The notes beneath the pieces were generated by a model. It was given only the letters and a program-made list of their open reading frames with translations, was not told where the DNA came from and ran no database searches. From Desulfurellales bacterium (GTDB lineage: Bacteria; Campylobacterota_A; Desulfurellia; Desulfurellales; Hippeaceae), in contig JALVTR010000083.1 in assembly GCA_027035885.1 (NCBI GenBank), positions 1-34,762 of the forward strand: a stretch of 34,762 nucleotides of DNA, written 5' to 3'. A program made the position numbers and the translations under genes. Shown here one piece after another: positions 7,063-15,489 of this stretch; position 1 is the stretch's first letter; every line of letters starts with the position of its first letter.

Positions 7063-7737
7063 ATGTCCATTAAAGAGAGAGTTAAAGGATTACTTAGAGA
7101 GATACCAAAGGATGTAATCTTAGAGGCTGCGGCAAAGACGCGCACGGCTAAAGAGATAGATGAGGTCATTGAGGTAGGAATAAAGGTAATCGGTGAAAAC
7201 TACGTCAGCGAATTAAAAAAAGTCTATCCTGATGTTAAGAACAAAGCTAAATGGCATTTTATAGGTTCTACAAAGACTCAAAAACATGATCTTTTAAAGA
7301 GAAAGGTTTTAGAGATTATAGACATGATTGAAACGATAGATAATTTTGATTTTGCTTTTGAATTGAACAAGAAATGTGAGGATTTGGGCAAGGTTATGCT
7401 TGTTTTGATTGAGGTAAATTCGGCAAAGGAAAGCCGGAAATCGGGTGTTTATCCTGAAAATGTAGTTGAATTGGTGAAGAAGATATCAAAATTGAGCAAT
7501 ATCAAAGTTACTGGCTTGATGACGATGGGACCAAATGTTGAAAGGTCTGAGGATATAAGGTCGTATTTTCGTTTAACAAAGGGGCTCTTTAGTGATATAA
7601 AGAGCATGAGAATAGAAAATATTGATATGGAATTTTTGTCAATGGGCATGTCTGATACTTACAAGATTGCGATTGAGGAGGGTGCCAATATTGTGAGGAT
7701 TGGTACTGCTATATTTGGGCCAAGGAGGAAAAAATGA
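7063..7737 (+). CDS. YggS/PLPBP family pyridoxal-phosphate homeostasis protein
   Basis: A 224-residue single-domain PLP-binding protein of the YggS (PLPBP, COG0325) family, which buffers pyridoxal phosphate and affects amino-acid balance but has no known catalytic turnover. Seen in sequence: the likely PLP lysine K25 in EAAAKTRTAKEI, the IGENYVSEL and WHFIGSTKTQK segments, the VLIEVNSAKESRKSGV strand, GLMTMGP, and the C-terminal LSMGMSDTYKIAIEEGANIVRIGTAIFG signature. The ATG at 7063 was chosen because the promoter and Shine-Dalgarno lie immediately upstream; an in-frame TTG at 7030 would lie in the promoter. It is first in an operon with nicotinamide-salvage genes, and its stop overlaps the next start (ATGA). 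Confidence 0.93.
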   Translation: MSIKERVKGLLREIPKDVILEAAAKTRTAKEIDEVIEVGIKVIGENYVSELKKVYPDVKNKAKWHFIGSTKTQKHDLLKRKVLEIIDMIETIDNFDFAFELNKKCEDLGKVMLVLIEVNSAKESRKSGVYPENVVELVKKISKLSNIKVTGLMTMGPNVERSEDIRSYFRLTKGLFSDIKSMRIENIDMEFLSMGMSDTYKIAIEEGANIVRIGTAIFGPRRKK

Positions 7738-8249
7738 AAAGGGCGGTTTTGGTTATTGATATGTTGAACGATTTTACGTTGGACGGTGCACCTTTGAAGG
7801 TTGAGGAGAACAAGAAGATTATTCCTAATATAAAGGCTTTGTTAGATAGGGAAAAGGCTTTAGATACACCCATTATCTACGTTTGCGATTCACATGCTGA
7901 AAATGATAAGGAATTTGAAATTTGGCCCAATCACTGCATTGAAGGGACAAAAGGTGCCCAAGTTGTAGATGAACTTGCACCAAAGGAGAACGATTTTATC
8001 GTTAAAAAGACAACGTACGATGGTTTTTTTAGAACAAGCTTGGACGCTCTTTTGAAGAGCTTGGATGTGGATTATTTGATTGTCACAGGCTGTGTAATCA
8101 ATATTTGTATTTTGTACACAGTATCGAGTGCTGTTCTGCGCGGTTATAAGGTTGAAATTCCCCTAAACTGTGTTTCCTCTTTGGATGATAAATTAAAAGA
8201 ATGCGCTATCGATCAATTTAAAAACGTCTTGAATGTGAAGTTAACTTAA
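7734..8249 (+). CDS. pncA: nicotinamidase (isochorismatase-like hydrolase)
   Basis: Cysteine hydrolase of the isochorismatase fold, probably deamidating nicotinamide to nicotinate. The catalytic triad is visible as D9 (VIDMLNDF), K92 (KKTTYDGFF) and C125 (TGCVINICIL). A metal-binding set expected for nicotinamidases, D52 and H54 (CDSHAEND) plus H67 (WPNHC), is also present, favouring nicotinamidase over other family members. The 171-residue length is slightly short but complete. The next gene encodes nicotinate phosphoribosyltransferase, the following step in salvage, which strongly supports the call. The start overlaps the yggS stop by 4 bases, with GGAGG close by at 7724-7728. Confidence 0.83.
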   Translation: MKRAVLVIDMLNDFTLDGAPLKVEENKKIIPNIKALLDREKALDTPIIYVCDSHAENDKEFEIWPNHCIEGTKGAQVVDELAPKENDFIVKKTTYDGFFRTSLDALLKSLDVDYLIVTGCVINICILYTVSSAVLRGYKVEIPLNCVSSLDDKLKECAIDQFKNVLNVKLT

Positions 8250-8266
8250 AAAGGAGATGATGGAAG

Positions 8267-9415
8267 ATGTTTATTGCCGATGAAGATACGATAAAAGCCG
8301 GAAAGGTTACGGATGTTTACTTTGAAAGGGCACTTGAGATAATTAAAGCCAAGGATTTGGATAAAAACGTTAAAGCCGAGATCACGGTCAAGGGTTTGCC
8401 TAAAGGTTACGATTGGGCGGTTTTCTGCGGTTTGGAGGAGATTTTGGAGCTTTTAGAGGATAAAGAGGTCAATATCAGGGCCATTTCTGAAGGGAGTATT
8501 TTTAGGGAAAATCAGCCTGTGATTGAGATAGAAGGCAAGTATTCTGAATTTGCCGTTTATGAGACAGCTATTTTGGGCTTTTTGTGTCAAGAATCTGGTG
8601 TTGCTACAAAGGCTGCAAGGGTTAAAAAAATTGCCTGTGAAAAGACAGTGCTTTCCTTCGGTGCAAGAAGAATGCATCCATCTGTTGCGCCTGCTATAGA
8701 GCGTGCGGCATATATTGGTGGTTGCGATGGTTTCTCTACTGTTGCTGCAGCTGAGAAACTTAACATGAAACCAGCAGGCACGATGCCCCACTCCTTGATT
8801 TTGCTTGTTGGGGATACATTGCAGGCTGCTAAACACTTCGATGAGGTTGTTGATCCGGATGTGCCAAGAATAGTTCTTATAGACACGTTTGGCGATGAGA
8901 AGTTTGAGACTATAAGGGTAGCAGAGGTTTTGGGCAAAAGGTTAACTGGCGTTAGACTCGATACACCATCATCTAGACGTGGCAATATGAAAAAGATCTT
9001 GGAAGAGCTACGATGGGAGTTGGATTTGAGGGGATTAAAGCATATACAGCTATTTGTTAGTGGTGGTTTGGATGAAAATACGGTGACAGAAATAGTGGAT
9101 GTAGCCGATGGCTTTGGCGTAGGAACGAGTATCAGCAGTGCCACTACGATAGATTTTTCAATGGATATAGTTGAGATAGAAGATAAACCTATTGCTAAGA
9201 AAGGCAAAACATCTGGTTCAAAAAGTTTTTTAAGGTGTGATAAGTGTCTGAAGAGTGAAATAGTGCCTTTTACAACAGAGAGTAAACAGTGTGATTGCGG
9301 CGGTGTGATGGAAGATTTGCTCGAATACAAGATGAGAAATGGTAAGATTATAGTGAACAGTGAGGATGTAAAAACAATTAGGAATAGATGCTTGAGAGAG
9401 TTGCGTTATGTATGA
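8267..9415 (+). CDS. pncB: nicotinate phosphoribosyltransferase
   Basis: Makes nicotinate mononucleotide from nicotinate and PRPP, feeding NAD synthesis. The 382-residue length and sequence fit the shorter archaeal-like branch. Landmarks are EGSIFRENQPVIEI, the FGARRMHPSVAPAIERAAYIGG stretch around residue 130, the TMPHSL substrate-site motif, VRLDTPSSRRGN, and the phosphate-binding FVSGGLDE region followed by FGVGTSIS. A C-terminal metal-ribbon-like segment has four cysteines (CDKC and CDCGG), as in archaeal relatives. AGGAG lies 10 bases before the ATG. It follows the nicotinamidase gene by 17 bases and overlaps tatD by 8 bases. Confidence 0.92.
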   Translation: MFIADEDTIKAGKVTDVYFERALEIIKAKDLDKNVKAEITVKGLPKGYDWAVFCGLEEILELLEDKEVNIRAISEGSIFRENQPVIEIEGKYSEFAVYETAILGFLCQESGVATKAARVKKIACEKTVLSFGARRMHPSVAPAIERAAYIGGCDGFSTVAAAEKLNMKPAGTMPHSLILLVGDTLQAAKHFDEVVDPDVPRIVLIDTFGDEKFETIRVAEVLGKRLTGVRLDTPSSRRGNMKKILEELRWELDLRGLKHIQLFVSGGLDENTVTEIVDVADGFGVGTSISSATTIDFSMDIVEIEDKPIAKKGKTSGSKSFLRCDKCLKSEIVPFTTESKQCDCGGVMEDLLEYKMRNGKIIVNSEDVKTIRNRCLRELRYV

Positions 9416-10178
9416 GATTATTGACACCCATTGTCATTTGGATATGAAGGAGTTTGATGACGATAGGGATGAGGTTATAAAGAGGTCGCGTGAAAATGGT
9501 GTCAGAGCCATCATTATGCCGTCTACCATGAAAGAGGACTTTGAGAACGAAAAGTCTTTATGCGATGAATATGGCCTGCTTTTCTATATGGTCGGTATTC
9601 ATCCGCACGATGCAAAAACGGCGGATAGTGAGGCCTATGATTTGGCGAAAAAACACTTGAAAAATAAAAAATGTGTTGGTGTCGGTGAGATTGGCTTGGA
9701 TTATTACTACGATTTGTCCCCGAGAGATAAACAGAGAGACGTTTTTTCTGACTTTTTAGATATAGCAATCAAAAATAGTGTTCCTGTTTCCATACATTGC
9801 CGCGATGCGGATGACGATATGGTTGACATTTTGCGCTCAAAAAAGGATTTGAAAGGTGTTATTCACTGTTTTTCAGGTAGTGAAAAACAGTTGGAAGTTG
9901 GCCTTGATTTAGGTTTGTATTTCGGTATAGGCGGTACGTTAACGTTCAAGAACTCTGTTTTAAAGGAAGCTATTAGGGATGTGCCACTCGATTTTGTTGT
10001 TTTTGAAACAGATGCGCCGTATTTAGCTCCAGTGCCTAAAAGGGGCAAGAGGAACGAGCCTGTGTATATAAAGTACGTAATAGAAAAAATGGCCGAGATT
10101 TCAGGGGAAAATCCTCATAAAATATCTAAAAAAGTCTTTGAAAATTCTAAGAATGTCTTCTCTTTGGATAGAATATAA
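9408..10178 (+). CDS. tatD: TatD family metal-dependent deoxyribonuclease
   Basis: A 256-residue amidohydrolase-fold hydrolase of the TatD family; characterised members are 3'-5' DNA exonucleases acting in repair or DNA turnover. Metal-ligand motifs are in the expected order: DTHCHLD (D6, H8, H10), GEIGLDYYYD, VSIHCRDADDD, GVIHCFSGS and FETDAPYLAP. The length is typical. The start lies inside the end of pncB with no strong ribosome site, so coupling is likely. Its 3' end overlaps the convergent PAP2 gene by 32 bases, leaving no intergenic terminator. Paralogues are common in this family, so the exact orthologue (tatD versus ycfH type) is uncertain. Confidence 0.93.
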   Translation: MYEIIDTHCHLDMKEFDDDRDEVIKRSRENGVRAIIMPSTMKEDFENEKSLCDEYGLLFYMVGIHPHDAKTADSEAYDLAKKHLKNKKCVGVGEIGLDYYYDLSPRDKQRDVFSDFLDIAIKNSVPVSIHCRDADDDMVDILRSKKDLKGVIHCFSGSEKQLEVGLDLGLYFGIGGTLTFKNSVLKEAIRDVPLDFVVFETDAPYLAPVPKRGKRNEPVYIKYVIEKMAEISGENPHKISKKVFENSKNVFSLDRI

Positions 10179-11013
10179 CCTTCGATACGAAGTAAACAAG
10201 AAATGCTATAAAAGCTCCAGAAATAACATCTGCAAAATAGTGATATCTCAGGACCAATGTAGCAAGTATAAGAGATAGAACTATAGGTAAAATAATAAGT
10301 GCAATTTTTTTATTTTCGTCCCAGAACAAGAGGAATACAAGAAGGGAAATTTCTGTGTGACCGCTTGGGAAGCAATCCTGCTTTATACGTTCAAGAGAAT
10401 TTAAAAGCGGATGAATGGCCTCAAATACGACTCCGCCGCGAAGTGGTATGTGTGTTAGATAACTCAAAGTATATCTTGGGCCGATAGCTGGTATTAATAT
10501 ATAGCCCAAATACGATATATAGTAACCCAGAGATAAAGCAAACAACGTATAATTTAGACGTTTGATTCTGTTTTTTCTGTAGAGATAAAGGATTATTACA
10601 ATAGGTAAGAAGTAGTAGGCAAGGTAGGAAATTTGTAAGTAATCAACAACACCTTTTACGTTAAAAATGTTGAAAATTAAAGCAGCATCATTTCCCAAGA
10701 TATGTCTGTCAATATTAATAAGTATTTGATCTTTGTTGTGTGGGCTTATAAAAGGAACTATAAAACCCAAAGACTCAAATATAAAACCTATGAATATATA
10801 TGTATAAAAGAACCTTAAGAATCTAAATAGACTGTTGGAATTTTCGTTTATAATTAAAAATATTGTAGAGGCAATGATAGAGACATACATAAGCAATATT
10901 ATTTTCAGCATGGGAACTCTGTTTGCGTTTATTAGAACAAGTATGAGTATAAAAGCGTAAAATACTATATTTACGTAATCAAAAGGCCTTATATTTTCTT
11001 TGATTCTTTTCAT
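10147..11013 (-). CDS. PAP2 superfamily membrane phosphatase (inositolphosphotransferase-like)
   Basis: A 288-residue integral membrane protein with about six hydrophobic helices. The PAP2 active site is recognisable: GPRYTL near residue 178, CFPSGHT (PSGHT at 216-220), and RYHYFADVISGA at 256-267 with H258 and D262. The GPRYTL and H-Y-F-x-D forms resemble the Aur1/inositolphosphotransferase-like branch of PAP2 enzymes, so it may transfer or hydrolyse a lipid phosphate headgroup rather than act as a simple phosphatidate phosphatase. It is last in the long minus-strand operon, directly after a diacylglycerol-kinase-like gene (4-base overlap), suggesting paired lipid phosphorylation and dephosphorylation. 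The substrate is unknown. Confidence 0.87.
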   Translation of the reverse strand: MKRIKENIRPFDYVNIVFYAFILILVLINANRVPMLKIILLMYVSIIASTIFLIINENSNSLFRFLRFFYTYIFIGFIFESLGFIVPFISPHNKDQILINIDRHILGNDAALIFNIFNVKGVVDYLQISYLAYYFLPIVIILYLYRKNRIKRLNYTLFALSLGYYISYLGYILIPAIGPRYTLSYLTHIPLRGGVVFEAIHPLLNSLERIKQDCFPSGHTEISLLVFLLFWDENKKIALIILPIVLSLILATLVLRYHYFADVISGAFIAFLVYFVSKVIFYPKRRHS

Positions 11014-11858
11014 GGTACAATGATACTTATCGGATCACTCATTTTTATAATTACATCTGTTTTTGAAAAATAATCGCCGTCGATTTGTATATGTGGTCCG
11101 CCATCGATTTTTATAGGTTTGTCTGTGAATATATGTTTGACAAAAGGTGCAAATGTATGGAAACCTAAAAATAAAACCCCGTTACAATATGGAAGCATTG
11201 CAATTCTGTTTGCGCAGGGGCAGAAGAACACATCTAAAAACGGTGTGAATATATCTGTTCTTTTAGAAATATCAAAATTCCCTGCATATTTTCTTGAGTT
11301 TGAAACTATCACCCATAGTGCATTTAGGGTTACACCTTCTACTTCTATTTTGAAACAGAAAGATTTTCTCATATAAGCTTTAACGCCTGACAGAACGTAC
11401 TCTATTTTTCCCAATAACTTTTTGTTTCTTTCATTAATAGAGACAACGCTTTCCGCATCGAAACCTGCACCTGCCATTAGTATAAATTTACGGCCATTTA
11501 TTTTGGCTGTGTAGGCCTTATTTGTTTTGCCGTTGATTAAAGCCCTTAAAGCGAGGCTTAGGGATGGTTTCCCGTAAAGCTCTATAGCTAAGACGTTGGT
11601 CGTTCCAGCGGGGAGAACGCAAAGTGCAGATTTTTCCAAATCGCCATTTATCACTTCGTTTATAATGCCATCTCCGCCGTAAGTTGCGATTATTCTATAG
11701 TGACCATCAATTTGCTCCGCGATTTTTTTGCCATCGCCGGCCTTTTTAGTAAAAAAAACGTCCACTTTTAACCCATGTTGCTCTATTTCTTTTGTTACAC
11801 TCTTTAATTTTTCGCTATTGAACCTTAAAGCATTAGGATTTGCAATTATGCATATCAT
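11010..11858 (-). CDS. diacylglycerol/sphingosine kinase-family lipid kinase
   Basis: A 282-residue member of the DAGK catalytic family (YegS/DgkB-like, NAD-kinase-like fold). It should phosphorylate a lipid hydroxyl at the cytosolic membrane face using ATP. The nucleotide-binding motif YGGDGIINEVING (GGDG at 61-64) and the LPAGTTNVLA motif (82-91) are clear. The C-terminal half has the beta-sandwich pattern of the family, including IQIDGDYF. Start and stop overlap neighbours by 4 bases on each side, placing it tightly between the metallo-beta-lactamase and PAP2 genes. The physiological lipid (diacylglycerol, undecaprenol or another) cannot be deduced, though the operon also carries uppP and ispA. 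Confidence 0.9.
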   Translation of the reverse strand: MICIIANPNALRFNSEKLKSVTKEIEQHGLKVDVFFTKKAGDGKKIAEQIDGHYRIIATYGGDGIINEVINGDLEKSALCVLPAGTTNVLAIELYGKPSLSLALRALINGKTNKAYTAKINGRKFILMAGAGFDAESVVSINERNKKLLGKIEYVLSGVKAYMRKSFCFKIEVEGVTLNALWVIVSNSRKYAGNFDISKRTDIFTPFLDVFFCPCANRIAMLPYCNGVLFLGFHTFAPFVKHIFTDKPIKIDGGPHIQIDGDYFSKTDVIIKMSDPISIIVP

Positions 11859-12625
11859 ATATCAACCACCATACCGTCGTATGCAGCTATAACATTGCAG
11901 CCGGTTTCATCCGATATTTTCTTTGCGACCTCCCATGGTTTTTCTTTCAAAAACGAGAGCCCAAAATGGGTCATTATAAATTTCTTGGGACAGTTTTTTT
12001 CTAAGAATTTATAGACATCGTCTGAGGATAGATGCATAAAACCTTGACGCTCATGGCAAAATACAGTGTTCATAATGACAATGTCTGCCCTGTAAAGCTC
12101 TGGTAAATCATCAAAATATAATGTATCCGGTATGAATGCAAAATTGTGATACTGGAAGGAAAATATAGCGCCGTAGGTTTCTGTAGTGTGCATGTGCTTT
12201 GCTTTTACCCCTATCCTAACGTTGTTCACCTCGTAGGTGTGAAATTCGGTTTGGTTTACAATCTCGAAGTTTTTACGGTTGTACCTTAAGATTACGGGGT
12301 CTTCCTCTGTCGCCTCTCTTGGTGCAAATACAATGCCCCTCTTTTTGTGTCCGCCTTCGGTCATCGATTCTATAATGGCGTTCATATCTGCTGAGTGGTC
12401 TAAATGTCTATGACTTAAAAAAATTGCAGCGAGTTTTGACGGGTATAGCTTGTGCTTTATGGCTTCAACCAATGCTCCAGGCCCAGGATCTATTGCAAAG
12501 AGTTTGCCGTTTAATTTAAACCAAATGCCGCCTGATTTCCTGATTTGGTTAAAAACGGTAAACCTACCACCGCCAGTGCCCAAAAATATCAGCTGACAAT
12601 CATTAATCGTGTTTATTTTGGCCAT
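11855..12625 (-). CDS. metallo-beta-lactamase fold hydrolase, RNase Z-like
   Basis: A 256-residue metal-dependent hydrolase. The zinc motif is SHRHLDH (H72, H74, D76, H77), followed by H144/H146 (KHMHTTE), D167 (FIPDTLY) and H220 (MTHFG), matching the ordered ligands of the beta-lactamase fold. The N-terminal LIFLGTGGGR start resembles RNase Z/ElaC and PqqB/AthP-like proteins, but a clear RNase Z exosite is not evident, so an RNA substrate should not be assumed. It lies between mtaB (13-base overlap) and the lipid kinase gene (4-base overlap). Function beyond hydrolase is open. Confidence 0.87.
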   Translation of the reverse strand: MAKINTINDCQLIFLGTGGGRFTVFNQIRKSGGIWFKLNGKLFAIDPGPGALVEAIKHKLYPSKLAAIFLSHRHLDHSADMNAIIESMTEGGHKKRGIVFAPREATEEDPVILRYNRKNFEIVNQTEFHTYEVNNVRIGVKAKHMHTTETYGAIFSFQYHNFAFIPDTLYFDDLPELYRADIVIMNTVFCHERQGFMHLSSDDVYKFLEKNCPKKFIMTHFGLSFLKEKPWEVAKKISDETGCNVIAAYDGMVVDI

Positions 12626-13845
12626 TCACAGTATCCATATGTTCCGTCAAAATCTTTTAGCTTGCACTTAACAATACCTTCTTTAAAATCTTCAACTAAA
12701 ACCTTTACATATTCGCTTGACAAAGCCCTAAAGAACTTACCAAACTCAGTTTTCACTTTTGTTGTTTCTACAATCAGTTCAAGTTTTTTTCCAACAAGCG
12801 ATTTTATACTTTCTTTACGCTTTTTATCAAATAAATTCCTCAAGATTTTATTTCTTTCCCTAACTACAGGGCCGCGTGGTAATTTATCCTTTATCCTTGA
12901 TGCGGGCGTAAACGGCCTTTTGGAGTAGCTAAATACATGACCAAAACTCACAGGCAGGTTCTTTAAAAACTCAACCGTTTCTTTGAATACTGCTTCATCT
13001 TCACCAAAAAATCCTACAATAACATCTGTTCCGACGAAAATTCCTTTTTTATGGCAGTAATCAACAACTCTTTTAAAATCTTTTTTTCGATAATCTCTCC
13101 CCATGCGTTTCAATATTTCGTCCGAACCGGACTGTAGAGGTATGTGTAGGTGTTTTGCAAAATTCAGATCTGCCACGATATCGATTAGTTCATAATCTAC
13201 GTACATTGGTTCGATGGAACTAATCCTAATTCTAAAGTCATCTCCAATCTTTGATATTTTTTTTAAAAGCTCCTTAAAATTTGCATATGAACCGATGTTT
13301 GTTCCGGTAAGGACAATCTCTTTAAATCCCCTATTCACCAATTGCTTGATTTCCTCTATCACCAACCCTTTCGGTTTATCCCTCTCTTTTCCCCTCAAAA
13401 ATGGAATTATGCAATATGTGCAGTGGTTGTTGCAACCCTCTTGAATCTTAACAAAAGCCCTGCTTTTTCCAGAAAAATCATGGATTGCTGAGGTTAAAGG
13501 GTAGTATTTTGTTTCTTCGCTATAATCGTCAAATTTCTCTTCCAATACTTTTACTATGTTGTTCTTGTAACTATTACCTACTAAAATCACATTTCCCCTT
13601 AAGTTTTCCTCTAAATAGCTGTCGCAGCCTGTGTATATTATGGTGCCAAATTTAGAGAGTTTTTTGGCCAACATGCGCGCCTCTTTTGAAGCTTTTGATG
13701 TTACAGCACATGAATTTATTATAAAAAAATCTGCATCCTCGCTTATATCGGCAATCTCTATATTTTTTTGCTTCATTTGTTCAACCATAATCTGTGTTTC
13801 GTATTGATTGAGTTTGCATCCGAAAGTAGTGATAGCTACCTTCAT
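12613..13845 (-). CDS. mtaB: tRNA t6A37 methylthiotransferase MtaB
   Basis: Radical SAM enzyme that adds a methylthio group to t6A at position 37 of ANN-decoding tRNAs. The N-terminal UPF0004 domain holds the three auxiliary-cluster cysteines C10 (FGCKLNQYE), C46 (NSCAVTS) and C74 (TGCDSYL). The radical SAM motif CNNHCTYC has C138, C142 and C145. A C-terminal TRAM-like region follows (about 345-410). The CKLNQYET form and 410-residue length favour MtaB over MiaB or RimO. The stop overlaps the metallo-beta-lactamase start by 13 bases and the ATG overlaps the hisB stop by 4 bases. Confidence 0.93.
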   Translation of the reverse strand: MKVAITTFGCKLNQYETQIMVEQMKQKNIEIADISEDADFFIINSCAVTSKASKEARMLAKKLSKFGTIIYTGCDSYLEENLRGNVILVGNSYKNNIVKVLEEKFDDYSEETKYYPLTSAIHDFSGKSRAFVKIQEGCNNHCTYCIIPFLRGKERDKPKGLVIEEIKQLVNRGFKEIVLTGTNIGSYANFKELLKKISKIGDDFRIRISSIEPMYVDYELIDIVADLNFAKHLHIPLQSGSDEILKRMGRDYRKKDFKRVVDYCHKKGIFVGTDVIVGFFGEDEAVFKETVEFLKNLPVSFGHVFSYSKRPFTPASRIKDKLPRGPVVRERNKILRNLFDKKRKESIKSLVGKKLELIVETTKVKTEFGKFFRALSSEYVKVLVEDFKEGIVKCKLKDFDGTYGYCEWPK

Positions 13846-14408
13846 AAGGTCCCTTTTGTGGACATTACCTCACTTGAGGGTTTTATAGCCATTTTTGTGC
13901 TGTATGCGAATGATTTAAAAATTGCCTCGGCTATGTGGTGTTTATTTGTGCCATAAAGCTGTTTTATGTGCAGTATAATGGATGCGTTATTCACAAACGC
14001 CTTAAAAAACTCTTCAATCAACTCGCTGTCAAATTTTCCTATGTTACCAAAGAGCCTGCAATCATAGTTTAGAAATGCCCTGTTGCAGATGTCTACACTT
14101 GATAAAACCAATGCCTCATCCATTGGGATTGCAGCATAACCGTAGCGTGCTATCGTTTTATTTTTCAGAGCCTTTTTGAAAGCTTCTCCCAAGACTATGC
14201 CTACATCCTCAACTGTATGGTGAAAGTCGACATCTAAGTCCCCTTTTGCCTTGATTTGTAAATCAATGCAGGAGTGTTTTGAGAATGCCCCTAACATATG
14301 GTTAAAAAAACCAATATCTGTGTCTATTTTGTAGTTACCTTTACCATATAAATCCAACGTCACATCTATGGATGTTTCCTTTGTTACCCTTTTTAGATTT
14401 ATTTTCAT
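13842..14408 (-). CDS. hisB: imidazoleglycerol-phosphate dehydratase
   Basis: Sixth step of histidine synthesis: dehydrates imidazole glycerol phosphate to imidazole acetol phosphate, using manganese. This is the monofunctional 188-residue form without the phosphatase domain of enteric HisB. Metal-binding motifs are FFNHMLGAFSKH near residue 35, FHHTVEDVGI near 62, DEALV near 98, and NKHHIAEAIFKS near 155. No other his gene is in the window, so it is separated from the rest of its pathway. It sits between ispA and mtaB, overlapping each by 4 bases. Confidence 0.96.
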   Translation of the reverse strand: MKINLKRVTKETSIDVTLDLYGKGNYKIDTDIGFFNHMLGAFSKHSCIDLQIKAKGDLDVDFHHTVEDVGIVLGEAFKKALKNKTIARYGYAAIPMDEALVLSSVDICNRAFLNYDCRLFGNIGKFDSELIEEFFKAFVNNASIILHIKQLYGTNKHHIAEAIFKSFAYSTKMAIKPSSEVMSTKGTL

Positions 14409-15277
14409 CTATCCCTCTCAACCACTATTTTTGCAATGTACTTAAGTTCATTCGATCCATACAAATTTTTTATCTCTTCAATAGCCATATCCTTTAGCTT
14501 TTGCGCCATCTGATAAGATTTCTCAAGCCCATAGGTTTTTGGGTAAGTTAGGCTGTTGTTTATCTCGTCAACCTTCTTTTTGCCCAACTTCTTCTCATCC
14601 CCAACGACATCCAGATAGTCATCGATTATCTGGAACGCTACGCCAATATATAGACCAAACCTCTCGAGTTTCTTTAAAGTTTTTTCATCTGCGTTTCCAC
14701 AGATAGCCCCGCACATTACACTTGCCTGTATGAGCTTTGCCGTTTTGTGCTTATGTATAAAGTTTACAAGCCTTTTATTGGAGTACCCCTTTAATTTTTC
14801 ACGTGCAGTCAAAACATCCACAACCTGTCCAATAACCATGCCTCCAATACCGGCATTATTTGAAAGCCACTGAATTATCTTTACCTTTTTTGGGTCATCA
14901 ATTGGGGTATTGGCTATGACATTAAACGTGTATGTGTTGAGGCCATCGCCTGCGAGTAGTGCTAAATCTTCACCAAAGACCTTGTGATTTGCAGGTTTTC
15001 CACGCCTAAAATCGTCGTTATCCATAACAGGTAGGTCGTCGTGAATCAAAGAGTAGGCATGTAAGAGCTCTATTGCCGATGCTACGTGGACCAAATGTTC
15101 CTCTTTTGCACCTGTGATTTTTCCTGTGCTAAATACAAGCATTGCTCTTATGCGTTTTCCGCCGCTTTTTGGTGTATAGAAAAGGGCTTTTTGAAAAAAT
15201 TTAGGAAAGCTCCTTTGTTTTGATAGTTTCTCTATAAAATTATCAGTTAACTCTTTGTAATGTTTTAAGCTTTCCAC
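14405..15277 (-). CDS. ispA: polyprenyl synthetase, farnesyl-diphosphate synthase type
   Basis: Condenses isopentenyl diphosphate with allylic diphosphates, most likely producing farnesyl or geranylgeranyl diphosphate for quinone and undecaprenyl synthesis. The 290-residue length is usual. The first Asp-rich motif is DDLPVMDND (80-88), the bacterial FPP-synthase form with two extra residues, and the second is DDYLD (219-223). Y75, five residues before the first Asp, fits short-chain products. Basic substrate sites GGKRIRAML and RRGKPANH are present. It overlaps xseB by one base and hisB by four; xseB-ispA is a common bacterial pair. dxs, often next, is absent here. Confidence 0.94.
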   Translation of the reverse strand: MESLKHYKELTDNFIEKLSKQRSFPKFFQKALFYTPKSGGKRIRAMLVFSTGKITGAKEEHLVHVASAIELLHAYSLIHDDLPVMDNDDFRRGKPANHKVFGEDLALLAGDGLNTYTFNVIANTPIDDPKKVKIIQWLSNNAGIGGMVIGQVVDVLTAREKLKGYSNKRLVNFIHKHKTAKLIQASVMCGAICGNADEKTLKKLERFGLYIGVAFQIIDDYLDVVGDEKKLGKKKVDEINNSLTYPKTYGLEKSYQMAQKLKDMAIEEIKNLYGSNELKYIAKIVVERDR

Positions 15278-15489
15278 TATTCAAAGTCCTCAGTTTCTAC
15301 CTTGCCGTTTTTAATGCCTGTAATCAATTTTACCCTATTTTGAGCTTCCTGCAACTTTTTGGAGCAAAAATCCACAAGCTTCATGCCTTCTTCGTATAAG
15401 TTTATCGCCTCATCCAGCGCTATATCTTCCTTTTCCAACAGCTTTGCTATCTGCTCGAGCCTCTTTAGGGCTTCTTCGAAGTTTTTCAT
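15277..15489 (-). CDS. xseB: exodeoxyribonuclease VII small subunit
   Basis: A 70-residue helical protein that binds XseA to form exonuclease VII, which degrades single-stranded DNA from either end. The family signature is clear: NFEEALKRLEQIAKLLE, then IALDEAINLYEEGMKLV and C-S-K-K-L-Q-E-A. It lies immediately before ispA. xseA is not in the window. The stop shares its last base with the ispA start, and the ATG directly abuts the upstream dehydrogenase stop. Confidence 0.94.
   Translation of the reverse strand: MKNFEEALKRLEQIAKLLEKEDIALDEAINLYEEGMKLVDFCSKKLQEAQNRVKLITGIKNGKVETEDFE

Noticed and set aside
8587-9330. 247-residue open frame antisense to pncB
   Set aside because: Ser/Pro-rich translation without family features, fully opposite a conserved enzyme gene; a codon-usage shadow.
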